Assembly: GCF_007970465.1 (NCBI RefSeq)
Contig: NZ_CP042429.1
Location: 496,001-560,000 of the forward strand
Origin: Corynebacterium nuruki S6-4
GTDB taxonomy: Bacteria > Actinomycetota > Actinomycetes > Mycobacteriales > Mycobacteriaceae
DNA length: 64,000 bases
Direction: 5' to 3'
Position 1 is the stretch's first letter, and every line of letters begins with the position of its first letter. Below the pieces are notes generated by a model. That model did not search any database, was not told the DNA's origin, and saw nothing but the letters and a program-made list of their open reading frames with translations. A program made the position numbers and the translations under genes. Positions 45,022 through 56,616 of the stretch are shown here, piece by piece.

Positions 45022-45150
45022 TCAGGGCTGGTAGTTGGACCAGGCGTCCGGGATGATCGCGTCGAGGACGCCGTGCACGAGGTCCCAGTTGCTGTAGGCG
45101 AGCCAGTCGGCGCGGGTGAGGAGGTCTGAGATGAGGGAAGTGATGTCCAT
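45022..45150 (-). CDS. Candidate 42-residue amphipathic peptide gene
   Basis: The ATG at 45150 opens a 42-codon frame encoding MDITSLISDLLTRADWLAYS ... VLDAIIPDAWSNYQP. Almost every third codon position is G or C, exactly like real genes here. The peptide is acidic and amphipathic, with three Trp and two Tyr, and lacks a signal sequence. Corynebacteria make similarly small acidic helical peptides (PorA, PorH) that form pores in the mycolate outer membrane. I see no sequence identity to those, so the resemblance is only in type. An upstream AGGTGTTAGGGTGACC could include the -10 or ribosome site. It is convergent with the PepSY gene. Confidence 0.5.
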   Translation of the reverse strand: MDITSLISDLLTRADWLAYSNWDLVHGVLDAIIPDAWSNYQP

Positions 45151-45555
45151 GACGGTCACCCTAACACCTCATTCCTGCAGGCGGGAGTGACGGGTGTTAC
45201 CTATGTGACTCATGTTACTCGGAGTTTCACCCCCGGGGTCGGGCGGCCTTCAGTGTCACTGCGTGACATGTCCCTGCTCCGACACTGACCCGCCCTGGTC
45301 CACACCTGCCCCGCTCGTGGCCCCACCCTGACCCCACCCTGATCCCGCCGCTTCCCCTGATGTCCGCGGAACGAACCGACAGGTCGAATGCCTGCGGAAC
45401 GAACCGACAGGCGGATTTTCCGGTCCCCGGTCGGCACCTGGGTTCGTGAACCCAACCGCCCCGGGACAGGACCGACCTCCGGGTTCGGAAAACCGACACC
45501 GGTGCCGGCCGGGGCCGGACTCAGTCCCAGGTCCGGTGCCGGCCGGGACTGGCGA
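45151..45555. other. Gene-free stretch with an inverted copy of the 60-kb repeat family
   Basis: No gene is supported. Positions 45361-45490 contain the repeat unit found three times at 60005-60400, in opposite orientation. Within it GGAACGAACCGACAG occurs twice and the palindrome GGGTTCGTGAACCC once. Confidence 0.6.
45396..45453 (-). repeat. 58-nt dispersed repeat, inverted copy
   Basis: The reverse complement equals 60319-60376 with one mismatch in 58. It includes the palindrome GGGTTCACGAACCC and the conserved core GGAAAATCCGCCTGTCGG. The two loci are 15 kb apart. Confidence 0.93.
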
Positions 45556-45870
45556 CTAGGTGACGTTCGCGCTCTTGAGGTCGCTGCCGATCCGGGACAG
45601 CAGCAGTCCCACGATGGACAGCATGCTCACGATGAGCGACAGCATGCCGCTGATCCACACGCCGTCACTGTCCACGGCGATCCCGGTGATGATCGCGATG
45701 ACCGCGAAGACGAAGGACACCGCGAGGATCACCTGGTTGCTCACCCAGAACAGGCGGTAGGGGTCCCGCTGGTCCAGCGGGGTGACGATGACGTCCTCGA
45801 CGGTCATCTCGTCCGGGACGCCGTCGGAATCCGGATGGCGGGCGGACTGGCGTCCGGTGTTGTCGGTCAT
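45556..45870 (-). CDS. Small two-helix membrane protein
   Basis: A 104-residue protein. The acidic N-terminus (about 40 residues) precedes RLFWVSNQVILAVSFVFAVIA (helix 1) and WISGMLSLIVSMLSIVGLLL (helix 2). No family is recognised and the function is unknown. CAGGAGA stands a few bases before the ATG at 45870. It is divergent from aspS. Confidence 0.72.
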   Translation of the reverse strand: MTDNTGRQSARHPDSDGVPDEMTVEDVIVTPLDQRDPYRLFWVSNQVILAVSFVFAVIAIITGIAVDSDGVWISGMLSLIVSMLSIVGLLLSRIGSDLKSANVT

Positions 45871-46028
45871 GGATCTTCTCCTGTCGGGGTCGAACTGTCG
45901 CCCCCAACGGTAGCGGGCGGCGGGCCGGGGGTGGTTGCCCGACCCGCCCCCGGGCCGGTATCGGGATCGTGCCGGAACCTCTCCCCGCGCCGTCGGGGGC
46001 ACCCCGGCGAGGGCGGCGGTGCGGGGAG

Positions 46029-46034
46029 TACCAT
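46029..46034 (+). promoter_or_regulatory. -10 box of aspS
   Basis: TACCAT lies 99 bases before the aspS start codon, implying a leader of about 90 nt. Confidence 0.4.
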
Positions 46035-46132
46035 TGGCAGCCGACATGCGTGCGCCCACCCGTTGCGCGCACCCGACCTCCCGACCCCACGGCCGGGACA
46101 TCCCAGGCCCATCACCGAAAGGACAACGCGAC

Positions 46133-47935
<1,803 letters not shown>

Positions 47936-47945
47936 AGGATCCGTT

Positions 47946-49187
47946 GTGCTGAGTATCGACGCTGTCCTCGACCGGGCCGCCCACCTGCTGGGCAACCGGT
48001 TCGGAGGCACTCCGGAGCTCACCCACCCGGAGGACCTCGGCGGGTCCTCCGAGTCCGTGGTGCTGCGGGTCAAGGTCACCCCGAACCCGTTCCTCCAGGA
48101 GCGGACCGTGGTCATCAAGCAGCTCCCGCCGGTCGACGCGACGGCGTCCGACGGGGCGACCGCCGAGGCCGCCGAAATGGCTGAGGCCGCTGAAGCCGCT
48201 GAGGCGGCCATGATCCGTGAGGTCGTCGCATACCAGTACACCAACACCCTCGCCGAGGAGAACCGGCCGGGGCCGCTGCTGCTCGCCCACGACATCGACC
48301 AGCGCGTGATGGTGCTCTCCGACGCGGGTGACGGCACCAGCTACGCCGACATCCTCTCCGTCGACGGGGACGAGAAGCGCCGGTCGGCGCTGCGCAAGCT
48401 CGGCCGCGCCCTCGGCCGGATGCAGGTCGCCACCGCCGACGGCGAGGAGGCTTTCAACACCCTCAACCGGCGCCAGTACTCCCGGCACGGTCTGCCGGCC
48501 GACCGGGTCGACGAGCGTGACGTCGACGTCGCGGCGCTGGTGGAGCAGGGGCTCGGGCTGCTGCGCCGCAGCGGCATCGAGGTCTCCGACACGGTCGCGG
48601 AGTTCGCGGCGGAGGCCGGGCAGCGGCAGCAGCGGTCGCGTCTGCGCGCGTTCACCCCGTTCGACCTGACCCCCGACAACATCATGCTCACCGACCGGGT
48701 CGACTTCCTCGACTTCGAGTGGGCGGGCTTCCGCGACATCGTCTCCGACGTCGCCTGTGTCGTCGCCGGGTTCCCGCATGACACGGCCACCCCGCTGCTC
48801 GACGACGGGGAGATCCGCGAGTTCATCGACGCGTGGAGCTCCGAGGTCGTCGCGGTGTGGCCTGACGTGCGCCGGGAGAACGAACTCGCGGGGGCCCTCG
48901 TGACCTCGCTGATCGGCTGGGCGCTGATGAGCCTGTCGCTGCTGTACCACGGCACCCTGGCGGTCATCGCCAACGCCGGCGGTGCGGAGGAGGGTGCGCG
49001 CCGGCTCGACCGGATGCCGGAGACCCACCTCGCCGACCTGGCGACGACGATCGAGTCGATCCGCCGGTTCTCGTTGCACGCCGCCGAGGAGAACCCCGAC
49101 GACCCCCGGTACCCGGATGTCACCGGCTTCGCGGCCGGTCTCCTGGAGAAGCTCGCCGGTCTCGGCGCCTACCCGCAGATCCGCTGA
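47946..49187 (+). CDS. Phosphotransferase-fold (APH-like) protein of unknown substrate
   Basis: A 413-residue protein. The C-terminal lobe has the aminoglycoside/choline kinase-like catalytic loop in altered form, [14 protein letters not shown] (catalytic Asp and metal-binding Asn kept, usual HGD replaced by PFD), followed by [20 protein letters not shown] with the second metal-binding Asp. The N-terminal lobe has a lysine in [11 protein letters not shown] that can bind ATP. An Ala/Glu repeat ([15 protein letters not shown]) lies between. The gene is 10 bases from aspS and abuts rarA, so it probably shares their transcript. Substrate unknown; a small-molecule kinase is the best guess. Confidence 0.7.
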   Translation: MLSIDAVLDRAAHLLGNRFGGTPELTHPEDLGGSSESVVLRVKVTPNPFLQERTVVIKQLPPVDATASDGATAEAAEMAEAAEAAEAAMIREVVAYQYTNTLAEENRPGPLLLAHDIDQRVMVLSDAGDGTSYADILSVDGDEKRRSALRKLGRALGRMQVATADGEEAFNTLNRRQYSRHGLPADRVDERDVDVAALVEQGLGLLRRSGIEVSDTVAEFAAEAGQRQQRSRLRAFTPFDLTPDNIMLTDRVDFLDFEWAGFRDIVSDVACVVAGFPHDTATPLLDDGEIREFIDAWSSEVVAVWPDVRRENELAGALVTSLIGWALMSLSLLYHGTLAVIANAGGAEEGARRLDRMPETHLADLATTIESIRRFSLHAAEENPDDPRYPDVTGFAAGLLEKLAGLGAYPQIR

Positions 49188-49188
49188 C

Positions 49189-50541
49189 ATGGCCGACCTG
49201 TTCGACCAGCAGGCCGACCCGCCGCCGCCCTCGCGGTCGGCGGACGCCTACTTCCACCCCGGGGCGCACGCCCCGTTGGCGGTCCGGCTGCGGCCCCGCA
49301 CCCTCGACGAGGTCGTCGGCCAGTCCCACGTCCTCGGCGAGGGCTCGCCGCTGCGCCGGCTCATCGACGGCCGGGGTGAGTCCTCGGTCATCCTCTACGG
49401 CCCGCCGGGCACCGGCAAGACCACCGTCGCCTCACTCATCGCCGGCTCCTCCGGACGCCGTTTCGAGGCCCTCTCCGCACTGAACTCCGGGGTGAAGGAG
49501 GTCCGCGCGGTCATCGAGGCCGCCCGTGACCGGCTGCGCGACGGGGTGTCCACCGTCCTGTTCATCGACGAGGTCCACCGGTTCTCGAAGACGCAGCAGG
49601 ACGCCCTGCTGGCCGCCGTGGAGAACCGGACGGTGCTGCTGGTCGCCGCGACGACCGAGAACCCGAGTTTCTCGGTCGTCGCCCCGCTGCTGTCCCGCTC
49701 CCTGCTGGTGCAGCTGAAGCCGCTGGCACCGACGGACATCGCCACACTGCTGCAGCGCGCCGTCGACGACGACCGCGGCTACGGCGGCCGCATCACGCTG
49801 ACCACGGAGGCCCGCGACCAGCTCACCGCACTGGCGGCCGGGGACGCCCGGCGGGCACTGACCTATCTCGAGGCCGCCGCCGAGACGGTGGAGGACGGCG
49901 ACGCCGAGGTCACCCTCGAGGTGGTGCAGCGCTCCACCGACCGGGCCGTGGCCCGCTACGACCGCGACGGTGACCAGCACTACGACGTCACCAGCGCCTT
50001 CATCAAGTCCATCCGCGGCTCCGACCCGGACGCCGCCCTGCACTACCTCGCCCGGATGATCGACGCGGGGGAGGACCCCCGGTTCATCGCCCGGCGGCTG
50101 GTGATCCACGCCGCCGAGGACATCGGCATGGCCGACCCGCAGGCCCTGCAGACCGCCGTCGCCGCCCACCAGGCGGTGAGCTTCATCGGCATGCCCGAGG
50201 GCCGCATCCCGTTGGCCGAGGCGACGGTGTACCTGGCGACCGCCGCCAAGTCGAATTCGGTGATCACCGGCATCGACGCGGCGCTGGCCGACGTCCGGGC
50301 GGGCCGCGGCGCGGTGGTGCCGGCCCATCTGCGCGACGGCCACTACTCCGGCGCCGAATCCCTCGGCAACGCCGTGGGGTACCGCTATCCCCACGACGAC
50401 CCCCGTGGCGTCCTGCGGCAGGATTACCTGCCCGCCGACCTGGCGGACGCCCGCTACTACAGTCCCACCGACCACGGCCACGAGCGCCGGGTCGGCGTCA
50501 CCCTCGAGACCCTGCGTGGGATCGTGCGTGGCGACGGGTAG
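49189..50541 (+). CDS. rarA: Replication-associated recombination protein RarA (MgsA)
   Basis: A 450-residue AAA+ ATPase related to the clamp loader, acting at stalled replication forks. Walker A is [17 protein letters not shown] (about residue 66), Walker B is [19 protein letters not shown], and the C-terminal tetramerisation domain has [19 protein letters not shown]. About 15 N-terminal residues with [10 protein letters not shown] resemble the SSB-binding tails of some partners. It starts one base after the upstream stop. Confidence 0.95.
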   Translation: MADLFDQQADPPPPSRSADAYFHPGAHAPLAVRLRPRTLDEVVGQSHVLGEGSPLRRLIDGRGESSVILYGPPGTGKTTVASLIAGSSGRRFEALSALNSGVKEVRAVIEAARDRLRDGVSTVLFIDEVHRFSKTQQDALLAAVENRTVLLVAATTENPSFSVVAPLLSRSLLVQLKPLAPTDIATLLQRAVDDDRGYGGRITLTTEARDQLTALAAGDARRALTYLEAAAETVEDGDAEVTLEVVQRSTDRAVARYDRDGDQHYDVTSAFIKSIRGSDPDAALHYLARMIDAGEDPRFIARRLVIHAAEDIGMADPQALQTAVAAHQAVSFIGMPEGRIPLAEATVYLATAAKSNSVITGIDAALADVRAGRGAVVPAHLRDGHYSGAESLGNAVGYRYPHDDPRGVLRQDYLPADLADARYYSPTDHGHERRVGVTLETLRGIVRGDG

Positions 50542-50544
50542 ACT
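50539..50544 (+). promoter_or_regulatory. -10 box of alaS
   Basis: TAGACT overlaps the rarA stop codon and lies 45 bases before the alaS start. Confidence 0.45.
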
Positions 50545-50589
50545 CTTTCCCGGTAAAGCCCCGAAACAAGCAAGAAGGTTCCCAACACC

Positions 50590-53313
50590 GTGCAGACGCA
50601 TGAGATCCGCGAGCGATTCATCAACCACTACGTCAAGGCCGGACACACCGAGGTGCCCAGCGCTTCGCTGATCCTGGACGATCCTGACCTGCTGTTCGTC
50701 AACGCCGGCATGGTGCCCTTCAAGCCCTACTTCCTCGGGCAGCAGAACCCGCCGTTCCCCAACGGCACCGCGACGTCCATCCAGAAGTGCGTGCGCACCC
50801 TCGACATCGAGGAGGTGGGCATCACCACCCGCCACAACACCTTCTTCCAGATGGCCGGCAACTTCTCCTTCGGCCAGTACTTCAAGGAGGGGGCGATCAC
50901 CCACGCCTGGTCGCTGCTCACCGACTCCGTCGAGGACGGCGGCTTCGGCCTGGACAAGGACCGGCTGTGGGTCACCGTCTACCTCGACGACGACGAGGCC
51001 GCCCAGATCTGGCACGAGAAGATCGGACTGCCCGAGGAGCGCATCCAGCGCCTCGGCATGGCGGACAACTACTGGTCGATGGGCGTGCCCGGCCCCTGCG
51101 GCCCGTGCTCGGAGATCTACTACGACCGCGGTGAGGCCTACGGCGAGTACGGCGGGCCGGTCGTCGACGACACCCGCTACATCGAGCTGTGGAACCTCGT
51201 GTTCATGCAGAACGAGCGGGGCAAGGGGATCGGCAAGGACGACTTCGAGATCCTCGGCCCGCTGCCGAAGAAGAACATCGACACCGGCATGGGCGTCGAG
51301 CGCATCGCCTGCATCCTGCAGGGCGTGGACAACGTCTACGAGACCGACCTGCTCGCCCCGGTGATCAAGGTCGCCGAGGAACTCACCGGCGCGACCTACG
51401 GCCGCAGCGAGAAGCTCGCCGAGGACGATCCGGAGTACGCGGCCGCCCACACCGACGACATCCGCTTCCGCGTCATCGCCGACCACTCCCGCACCGGCCT
51501 CATGCTCATCCTCGACGGCGTGACCCCCGGCAACGAGGGCCGCGGCTACATCCTGCGCCGCCTGCTGCGCCGCATCATCCGTTCCGCCCGGCTGCTCGGC
51601 GCGACCGGCCACACCATGGAGCGGTTCATGGACACCGTCCGCGAGACGATGACCCCCTCCTACCCGGAGATCGCCGACGCGTGGGAGCGCATCCGCGCCG
51701 TCGCCGTGGGCGAGGAGACCGCCTTCCTCAAGACCCTCGAGTCCGGCACCCGGCTGTTCGAGGACGCCGCGGCACAGGTCAAGGCGTCCGGCAGCACCGT
51801 GCTCGGCGGGGACGCCGCCTTCACCCTCCACGACACCCACGGATTCCCCATCGACCTCACCGTCGAGATGGCCGCCGAATCCGGACTGACCGTGGACACC
51901 GAGGGCTTCGACGCCCGCATGGCCGAGCAGAAGGCCCGCGCGAAGGCCGACAACCGTGCCAAGAAGCACGGCCACGCCGACGTCTCGGTCTACCGGCCCT
52001 TCGTCGACAACCAGCCCACCAGCTTCCTCGGCTACGGCTCGACCGAAGCCGAGGGCCGCATCATCGGCCTGGTCCGCGACGGCGCCCTCGTCGACCGTGC
52101 CGCCGAGGGCAGCCAGGTCCAGGTCATCCTCGACCAGACGCCCTTCTACGCCGAGTCCGGCGGACAGCTCGCCGACCGCGGCACCATCGCCGGCCCCGGC
52201 GGGGTGGCGCAGGTGGAGGACGTCCAGAAGACCGGCAAGAAGGTCTGGCTGCACGACGTCACCGTCACCGGCGGTGAACTCGCCGTCGGCGATTCGGTCG
52301 AGGCGACCGTCGACCACACCTGGCGCCACAAGGCCCGCCAGGCGCACTCCGGCACCCACCTCATCCACGCCGCCCTGCGGCAGGTGCTGGGCCCGACCGC
52401 GGTCCAGGCCGGCTCGATGAACCGGCCCGGCTACCTGCGTTTCGACTTCAACTACGGTGAGCAGCTCACCGACGACCAGATCCACCGGATCGAGGCCATC
52501 GCCAACGAGGCGGTGGACACCGACTACACCGTCAACACCATCGAGACCAGCCTCGACGAGGCCAAGGCGATGGGCGCGATGGCCCTGTTCGGCGAGAACT
52601 ACGGTGCCCAGGTGCGCGTCGTGGAGATCGGCGGTCCGTTCTCCATGGAGCTGTGCGGCGGCACCCACGTCGCCCACTCCTCCCAGATCGGCCCGGTGAC
52701 CGTCCTCGGCGAGTCCTCCGTGGGCTCCGGCGTCCGACGGATCGAGGCCTACACCGGCACCGAGTCCTTCCAGTACCTGTCCGGCCTGCACCGGATGTCC
52801 GACACGGTCGCCTCGCAGCTGCGGATCCCCACCGCCGAGCTGCCGGAGCGTGTCGAGTCGATGAGCAGCCGGCTGAAGGAGGCCGAGAAGCGGATCGAGC
52901 AGTTCCGCTCCGCCGAACTCACCGCGAAGGTCGGCGACTACGTGCTGGAGTCGGTGGACCTCGACGGCGTCCGCTTCGTCGCCGCCCGCGTCCCCGACGG
53001 CACCGCCGCCGGCGACCTGCGCACCATCGCCAACGACGCGAAGGGCCGCTTCGGCGCGGACGCCGCGGTGGTCGTCTTCGCCGCCGCCGACCCGGACTCC
53101 GGCAAGGTGCCGTTCATCGTCGCCGTCACCACCGCCGCCCAGGACCTCGGTCTGTCGGCCGGGGCACTCGTCAAGGCCTTCGCCCCCGCGGTGGGCGGCC
53201 GCGGCGGCGGCAAGGCAGCCATGGCCCAGGGTTCCGGCTCGGACGCCACCGGCATCGAGGCCGGCTTCGGCATCGTGCGCGAGGCCGTCGCCGGGCGGGG
53301 GACGGGCAAGTAG
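50590..53313 (+). CDS. alaS: Alanyl-tRNA synthetase
   Basis: A 907-residue class II enzyme. The catalytic domain opens [20 protein letters not shown]. The editing domain carries the zinc ligands HSGTHLIH and [11 protein letters not shown]. The C-terminal oligomerisation domain ends with [21 protein letters not shown]. The GTG at 50590 begins the conserved QTHEIR sequence. The last base of the stop is the first base of the ruvX GTG. Confidence 0.98.
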   Translation: MQTHEIRERFINHYVKAGHTEVPSASLILDDPDLLFVNAGMVPFKPYFLGQQNPPFPNGTATSIQKCVRTLDIEEVGITTRHNTFFQMAGNFSFGQYFKEGAITHAWSLLTDSVEDGGFGLDKDRLWVTVYLDDDEAAQIWHEKIGLPEERIQRLGMADNYWSMGVPGPCGPCSEIYYDRGEAYGEYGGPVVDDTRYIELWNLVFMQNERGKGIGKDDFEILGPLPKKNIDTGMGVERIACILQGVDNVYETDLLAPVIKVAEELTGATYGRSEKLAEDDPEYAAAHTDDIRFRVIADHSRTGLMLILDGVTPGNEGRGYILRRLLRRIIRSARLLGATGHTMERFMDTVRETMTPSYPEIADAWERIRAVAVGEETAFLKTLESGTRLFEDAAAQVKASGSTVLGGDAAFTLHDTHGFPIDLTVEMAAESGLTVDTEGFDARMAEQKARAKADNRAKKHGHADVSVYRPFVDNQPTSFLGYGSTEAEGRIIGLVRDGALVDRAAEGSQVQVILDQTPFYAESGGQLADRGTIAGPGGVAQVEDVQKTGKKVWLHDVTVTGGELAVGDSVEATVDHTWRHKARQAHSGTHLIHAALRQVLGPTAVQAGSMNRPGYLRFDFNYGEQLTDDQIHRIEAIANEAVDTDYTVNTIETSLDEAKAMGAMALFGENYGAQVRVVEIGGPFSMELCGGTHVAHSSQIGPVTVLGESSVGSGVRRIEAYTGTESFQYLSGLHRMSDTVASQLRIPTAELPERVESMSSRLKEAEKRIEQFRSAELTAKVGDYVLESVDLDGVRFVAARVPDGTAAGDLRTIANDAKGRFGADAAVVVFAAADPDSGKVPFIVAVTTAAQDLGLSAGALVKAFAPAVGGRGGGKAAMAQGSGSDATGIEAGFGIVREAVAGRGTGK

Positions 53314-53876
53314 TGTCCGGCTCCACCCTCGGGACCCCCGACGACGCCACCCCCGTGTCGGACCGGCCCGGACCCGATGACCCCGGTCGTGGGCGACGCC
53401 TCGCCCTCGATGTCGGCACCGTCCGCATCGGCGTGGCCCTGTCCGACCCGGACGGCATTCTGGCGACCCCGCTGGAGACTGTCGCGGCGGACAAGACCTC
53501 CGGTGCGAAGCCGGGCGCCGAGTTCGACCGTGTCCTGCAGCTCATCGACGAGAACTTCATCGTCGAGGTCGTCGTCGGACTGCCGGTGAGCCTGCACTCC
53601 CGGCGGACCGCCTCGACCCGCCGTGCCGAGAACTATGCGGCGAAGATCGGGCGTGCCCGCCGCGGCATCCCGGTGCGCCTCGTCGACGAACGCATGTCGA
53701 CGGTCGCGGCGACCTCGGCGATGCACTCGTCCGGGGTGAACCAGAAGAAGGGCAGGTCGCGGATCGACCAGGCCGCCGCCGTCCATATCCTGCAGGGATG
53801 GCTCGACGCCCGCCGCGCCTGGCTCGCCCGACAGGATGTCACCCCCGACGCCGGTGTGTCCGATTCCGAATCGTGA
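53313..53876 (+). CDS. ruvX: RuvX/YqgF-family nuclease
   Basis: A 187-residue RNase H-fold protein. The first acidic motif is LALDVGTVRIGVALSD (about residue 32) and the second is VRLVDERMSTVAA (about 128); SRIDQAAAVHILQGWLD follows with the last acidic residue. YqgF proteins act on Holliday junctions and in 16S rRNA 5'-end maturation. It has a 30-residue Pro/Asp-rich N-terminal extension. The GTG start overlaps the alaS stop by one base, matching the mycobacterial alaS-ruvX-mltG order. Confidence 0.92.
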   Translation: MSGSTLGTPDDATPVSDRPGPDDPGRGRRLALDVGTVRIGVALSDPDGILATPLETVAADKTSGAKPGAEFDRVLQLIDENFIVEVVVGLPVSLHSRRTASTRRAENYAAKIGRARRGIPVRLVDERMSTVAATSAMHSSGVNQKKGRSRIDQAAAVHILQGWLDARRAWLARQDVTPDAGVSDSES

Positions 53877-53905
53877 CCGTTTCGTGACACAATGGGCGGG
53901 TTGAA

Positions 53906-53924
53906 GCCCCCTAGGACAGGGGGA
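53906..53924 (+). terminator. Short hairpin between ruvX and mltG
   Basis: GCCCCCT pairs with AGGGGGA around AGGAC, in the 118-bp gap. It could be an attenuator or terminator; no T-run follows. Confidence 0.4.
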
Positions 53925-53994
53925 GGCCGCCCGGGCCACCTGACGTGACGACCGAATAACCATTGCGACTGTGAAAGGCGCGGAGACGACAGCC

Positions 53995-55179
53995 ATGCCG
54001 AGAACGCCCAGCACCGAACCGAAGTACCGCCGCCGGAAGCAGTGGTCTCTCGCGATCAGCCTCGGCCTCGTACTGTTGCTGGTCTTCGTCATCGGCTACG
54101 TCTACTACCAGCGTGAGGTCCTCGGGAACCGGGACTACGACGGGGAGGGCAACGGCAAGGTCGTGCTCGTCCGCGTCGAGGAGGGGGACACGGTCGACGG
54201 CCTCGTGCCCCAGCTGCTCGACGACGATGTCGTCGGCTCGCGGACCGCGATGATCAACGCCGCGGAGGACTACGAGAAGTCCGGGAAGAACCGCGGCGTC
54301 GAGGCCGGCTACTACGCGCTGCAGCAGAAGATGTCGGCGGCCTCCGCCATGTCCGCGCTCACCGACGACAACCGCCGGCTCGGCGTCGTCGACGTCTCCA
54401 ACGGCCTCACTCTCGATGACACGGCCGTCGTCGGCGGGGAGACCCGCACCGGCATCCTGACGATGATCGCCGACAACTCCTGCCGTGAGGGGCTCACCGA
54501 CGGGCTCGAGGACTGCGTCACCGTCGACGACCTGCGCAGCGCCATCGCCGACACGGACCCCGCCCAGCTCGGCGTGCCGGACTGGGCGGTCCAGCAGGTC
54601 ACCGACCGGGGCAACGACCCGCGGCGCATCGAGGGGCTCATCTCCCCGGGTGTCCACCTGTTCGACCCGACCGCCGACGCGCAGGAGATCATCCGCCAGC
54701 TCGTCACCTCCTCCACCCAGGTCTACGAGGGCACCGGCCTCACCGAGGCCGCGGGCACCGTCGGCCTGGCCCCCTACGACATGCTCACCGCCGCCTCACT
54801 GGTGGAGCGGGAGGCACCCGCCGGCGACTTCGACAAGGTCGCCCGGGTGATCCTCAACCGGCTCAACGAAGGCCAGAAGCTGCAGTTCGACTCGACGGTG
54901 AACTACGGTCTGGACTCCCAGGAGGTCGCGACCACCGACGACGACCGCAAGCGCGAGACGCCGTGGAACACCTACGCCATGGACGGTCTGCCGCACACCC
55001 CGATCGCCTCGCCGGGCATCGACGCCGTCAAGGCCATCGAGCACCCCGCCGACGGTGACTGGCTGTACTTCGTCACCGTCGACAAGGACGGCACCACCGT
55101 GTTCAACCGGGACTTCGGCGAGCACGAGAAGGCCATCGAGGATTCCCGCGCCAACGGCGTGCTGGACAGCCACCGATGA
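53995..55179 (+). CDS. mltG: Endolytic peptidoglycan transglycosylase MltG (YceG-like)
   Basis: A 394-residue protein. One N-terminal membrane helix (LAISLGLVLLLVFVIGYVYY) is followed by a LysM-like segment and the YceG catalytic domain. The catalytic Glu is in AASLVEREA (about residue 270). The end has NTYAMDGLPHTPIASPG and the conserved WLYFVTVDKDGTTVF. MltG cuts growing glycan strands at the outer face of the membrane and so sets their length. GGAG stands 9 bases before the ATG at 53995; an upstream in-frame GTG lacks a ribosome site. The end overlaps aroE by 4 bases. Confidence 0.94.
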   Translation: MPRTPSTEPKYRRRKQWSLAISLGLVLLLVFVIGYVYYQREVLGNRDYDGEGNGKVVLVRVEEGDTVDGLVPQLLDDDVVGSRTAMINAAEDYEKSGKNRGVEAGYYALQQKMSAASAMSALTDDNRRLGVVDVSNGLTLDDTAVVGGETRTGILTMIADNSCREGLTDGLEDCVTVDDLRSAIADTDPAQLGVPDWAVQQVTDRGNDPRRIEGLISPGVHLFDPTADAQEIIRQLVTSSTQVYEGTGLTEAAGTVGLAPYDMLTAASLVEREAPAGDFDKVARVILNRLNEGQKLQFDSTVNYGLDSQEVATTDDDRKRETPWNTYAMDGLPHTPIASPGIDAVKAIEHPADGDWLYFVTVDKDGTTVFNRDFGEHEKAIEDSRANGVLDSHR

Positions 55180-56081
55180 GCCCCGCCGGCCCGGCGGTGT
55201 ACTCCGTCGCGGAGTTCCTCGACCTCGCGGCGACCCGGCCCGCCGACGCGCCGCTGTGCGCCGTCCTCGGCCGCCCCGTCGCCCACTCCCTGTCCCCGGT
55301 GATCCACCGCGGTGCGGCGGATGCCGCCGGCGCAGCCGTCCCCGGGTCCTTCGACTATGTCCGCGTCGAGGCGGGGGAGACCTGGGAGCTCCGGCAGCTG
55401 ACCGCCTCGGCGCCGGCATGCGTCCGCGGCTTCTCGGTCACCATGCCCGGCAAGCCGGTCGCGCTGGCGCTGGCCGACGAGGTCACCGACCGCGCGGCCG
55501 CGGTGGGCAGCGCGAACACGCTCATCCCGCTGGGCGGGGGCCGGTGGCGCGCCGAGAACACCGATGTCGCCGGCGTGGCCGCCTGCCTGGACGCGGTGTC
55601 GGGGGAGAACCCGCTGCGCCGTGCCGCGGTCGTCGGGAACGGGGGGACGGCCCGGCCGGCCGTCGCCGCGCTCGCCGCCGCCGGTGTCGGCCACGTCGAG
55701 GTGATCGCTCGGTCGGACCGGGCGCTCCGGCTGCGCGACCTCGTCGAGGGCTACGGCATGACCTTCGCCTGGACCCGGCTCGACGATCCGGCGCTGGGGG
55801 AGGTCTGTGCCGGCTGCGACGTGCTGGTCTCCACCGTCCCGGCGGCCGCTGCCGCACCGGTGGCACCCGCCCTGGCGCGGGCGGCCGCGGTCGTCGACGT
55901 CATCTACGACCCGTACCCGACCGACCTGCTCGCCGCGGCGCGGACGGCCGGACGCCCCGCCGCCGACGGCCTGCTCATGCTCGCCGGACAGGGCGTGGAA
56001 CAGTTCCGGCTGTTCACCGGCGCGACGACATCGACGTCCGCCATGTATTCTCTGCTGAAAGGACATCTCGGGCTGGGGTAG
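55176..56081 (+). CDS. aroE: Shikimate dehydrogenase
   Basis: A 301-residue NADPH enzyme that reduces 3-dehydroshikimate. The N-terminal substrate domain has AHSLSPVIHRGAADAAG and the catalytic Lys in SVTMPGKPVAL. AENTDVAGV and the nucleotide fold GNGGTARPAVAAL follow. The last segment is LMLAGQGVEQFRLFTG. It is separated from the other aro genes by the peptidase gene only. About 20 N-terminal residues precede the core. Confidence 0.93.
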   Translation: MSPAGPAVYSVAEFLDLAATRPADAPLCAVLGRPVAHSLSPVIHRGAADAAGAAVPGSFDYVRVEAGETWELRQLTASAPACVRGFSVTMPGKPVALALADEVTDRAAAVGSANTLIPLGGGRWRAENTDVAGVAACLDAVSGENPLRRAAVVGNGGTARPAVAALAAAGVGHVEVIARSDRALRLRDLVEGYGMTFAWTRLDDPALGEVCAGCDVLVSTVPAAAAAPVAPALARAAAVVDVIYDPYPTDLLAAARTAGRPAADGLLMLAGQGVEQFRLFTGATTSTSAMYSLLKGHLGLG

Positions 56082-56116
56082 GCGCCCGGGGTGAGGCCCA
56101 GCGGAGGGGGAGTGTC

Positions 56117-56584
56117 GTGGGGGCGGCGATGGTGGCGGGACTCGCGGTGCTGGCGGCACTGTGGTCCGTCGCGCTCATCGTCACCGATCTGCGGTCCCGG
56201 CGACTACCCGATGTGCTGACCCTGCCCGCGGCGGCGGTGACGACGGCCGCGGTGATCGCCGCCGGACACCCGTGGGCGGTGGCCGGCGGGACCGCATGGT
56301 TCCTGGTGTGCGTGGTGCCCGACCTGCTGCCGGGGCCGGCGGGACGCCGGGTGCGGGTGGGGCGGGGGGACGCGAAACTCGCCCTGACCCTGGGCACCGC
56401 CGCGGTGGCCGCCGCCGGACCGGGCGGCTGGTTCGCGGCGGTCGCGGCGTCCGGGATCCTGACCCTCGGGACACTCGTCCTGCCGGGCGTCCGGCAGATG
56501 GGAACCGACCGCCTGCCGCACGGCCCGGGCATGATCCTCGCCACCGCGACGGTCGTCGGGCTCTCCGGCACGGGGTGGTGGTGA
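56117..56584 (+). CDS. Prepilin peptidase-like A24 aspartic protease (short form)
   Basis: A 155-residue membrane protein with about five helices and no N-terminal methyltransferase domain. The two catalytic aspartates are visible in [17 protein letters not shown] (about residue 22) and [14 protein letters not shown] (the GxGD motif, about residue 76). Such enzymes cleave type IV prepilin leaders. No pilin or assembly gene is in the window, but the same orphan gene lies between aroE and aroC in mycobacteria. The GTG at 56117 follows GGAGGGGGAG. Confidence 0.85.
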   Translation: MGAAMVAGLAVLAALWSVALIVTDLRSRRLPDVLTLPAAAVTTAAVIAAGHPWAVAGGTAWFLVCVVPDLLPGPAGRRVRVGRGDAKLALTLGTAAVAAAGPGGWFAAVAASGILTLGTLVLPGVRQMGTDRLPHGPGMILATATVVGLSGTGWW

Positions 56585-56616
56585 CCCGCAGATGGTTCGC
56601 GTGTCACAATGAGCGC

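Noticed and set aside
49432..52791. Very long antisense reading frame (about 1,119 codons) opposite alaS and rarA
   Set aside because: In GC-rich genes the antisense frame is often open because third positions are G or C. The sense strand encodes complete alaS and rarA. Similar antisense frames opposite rel (24668-27685) and the bet genes (35991-39035) were dropped for the same reason.
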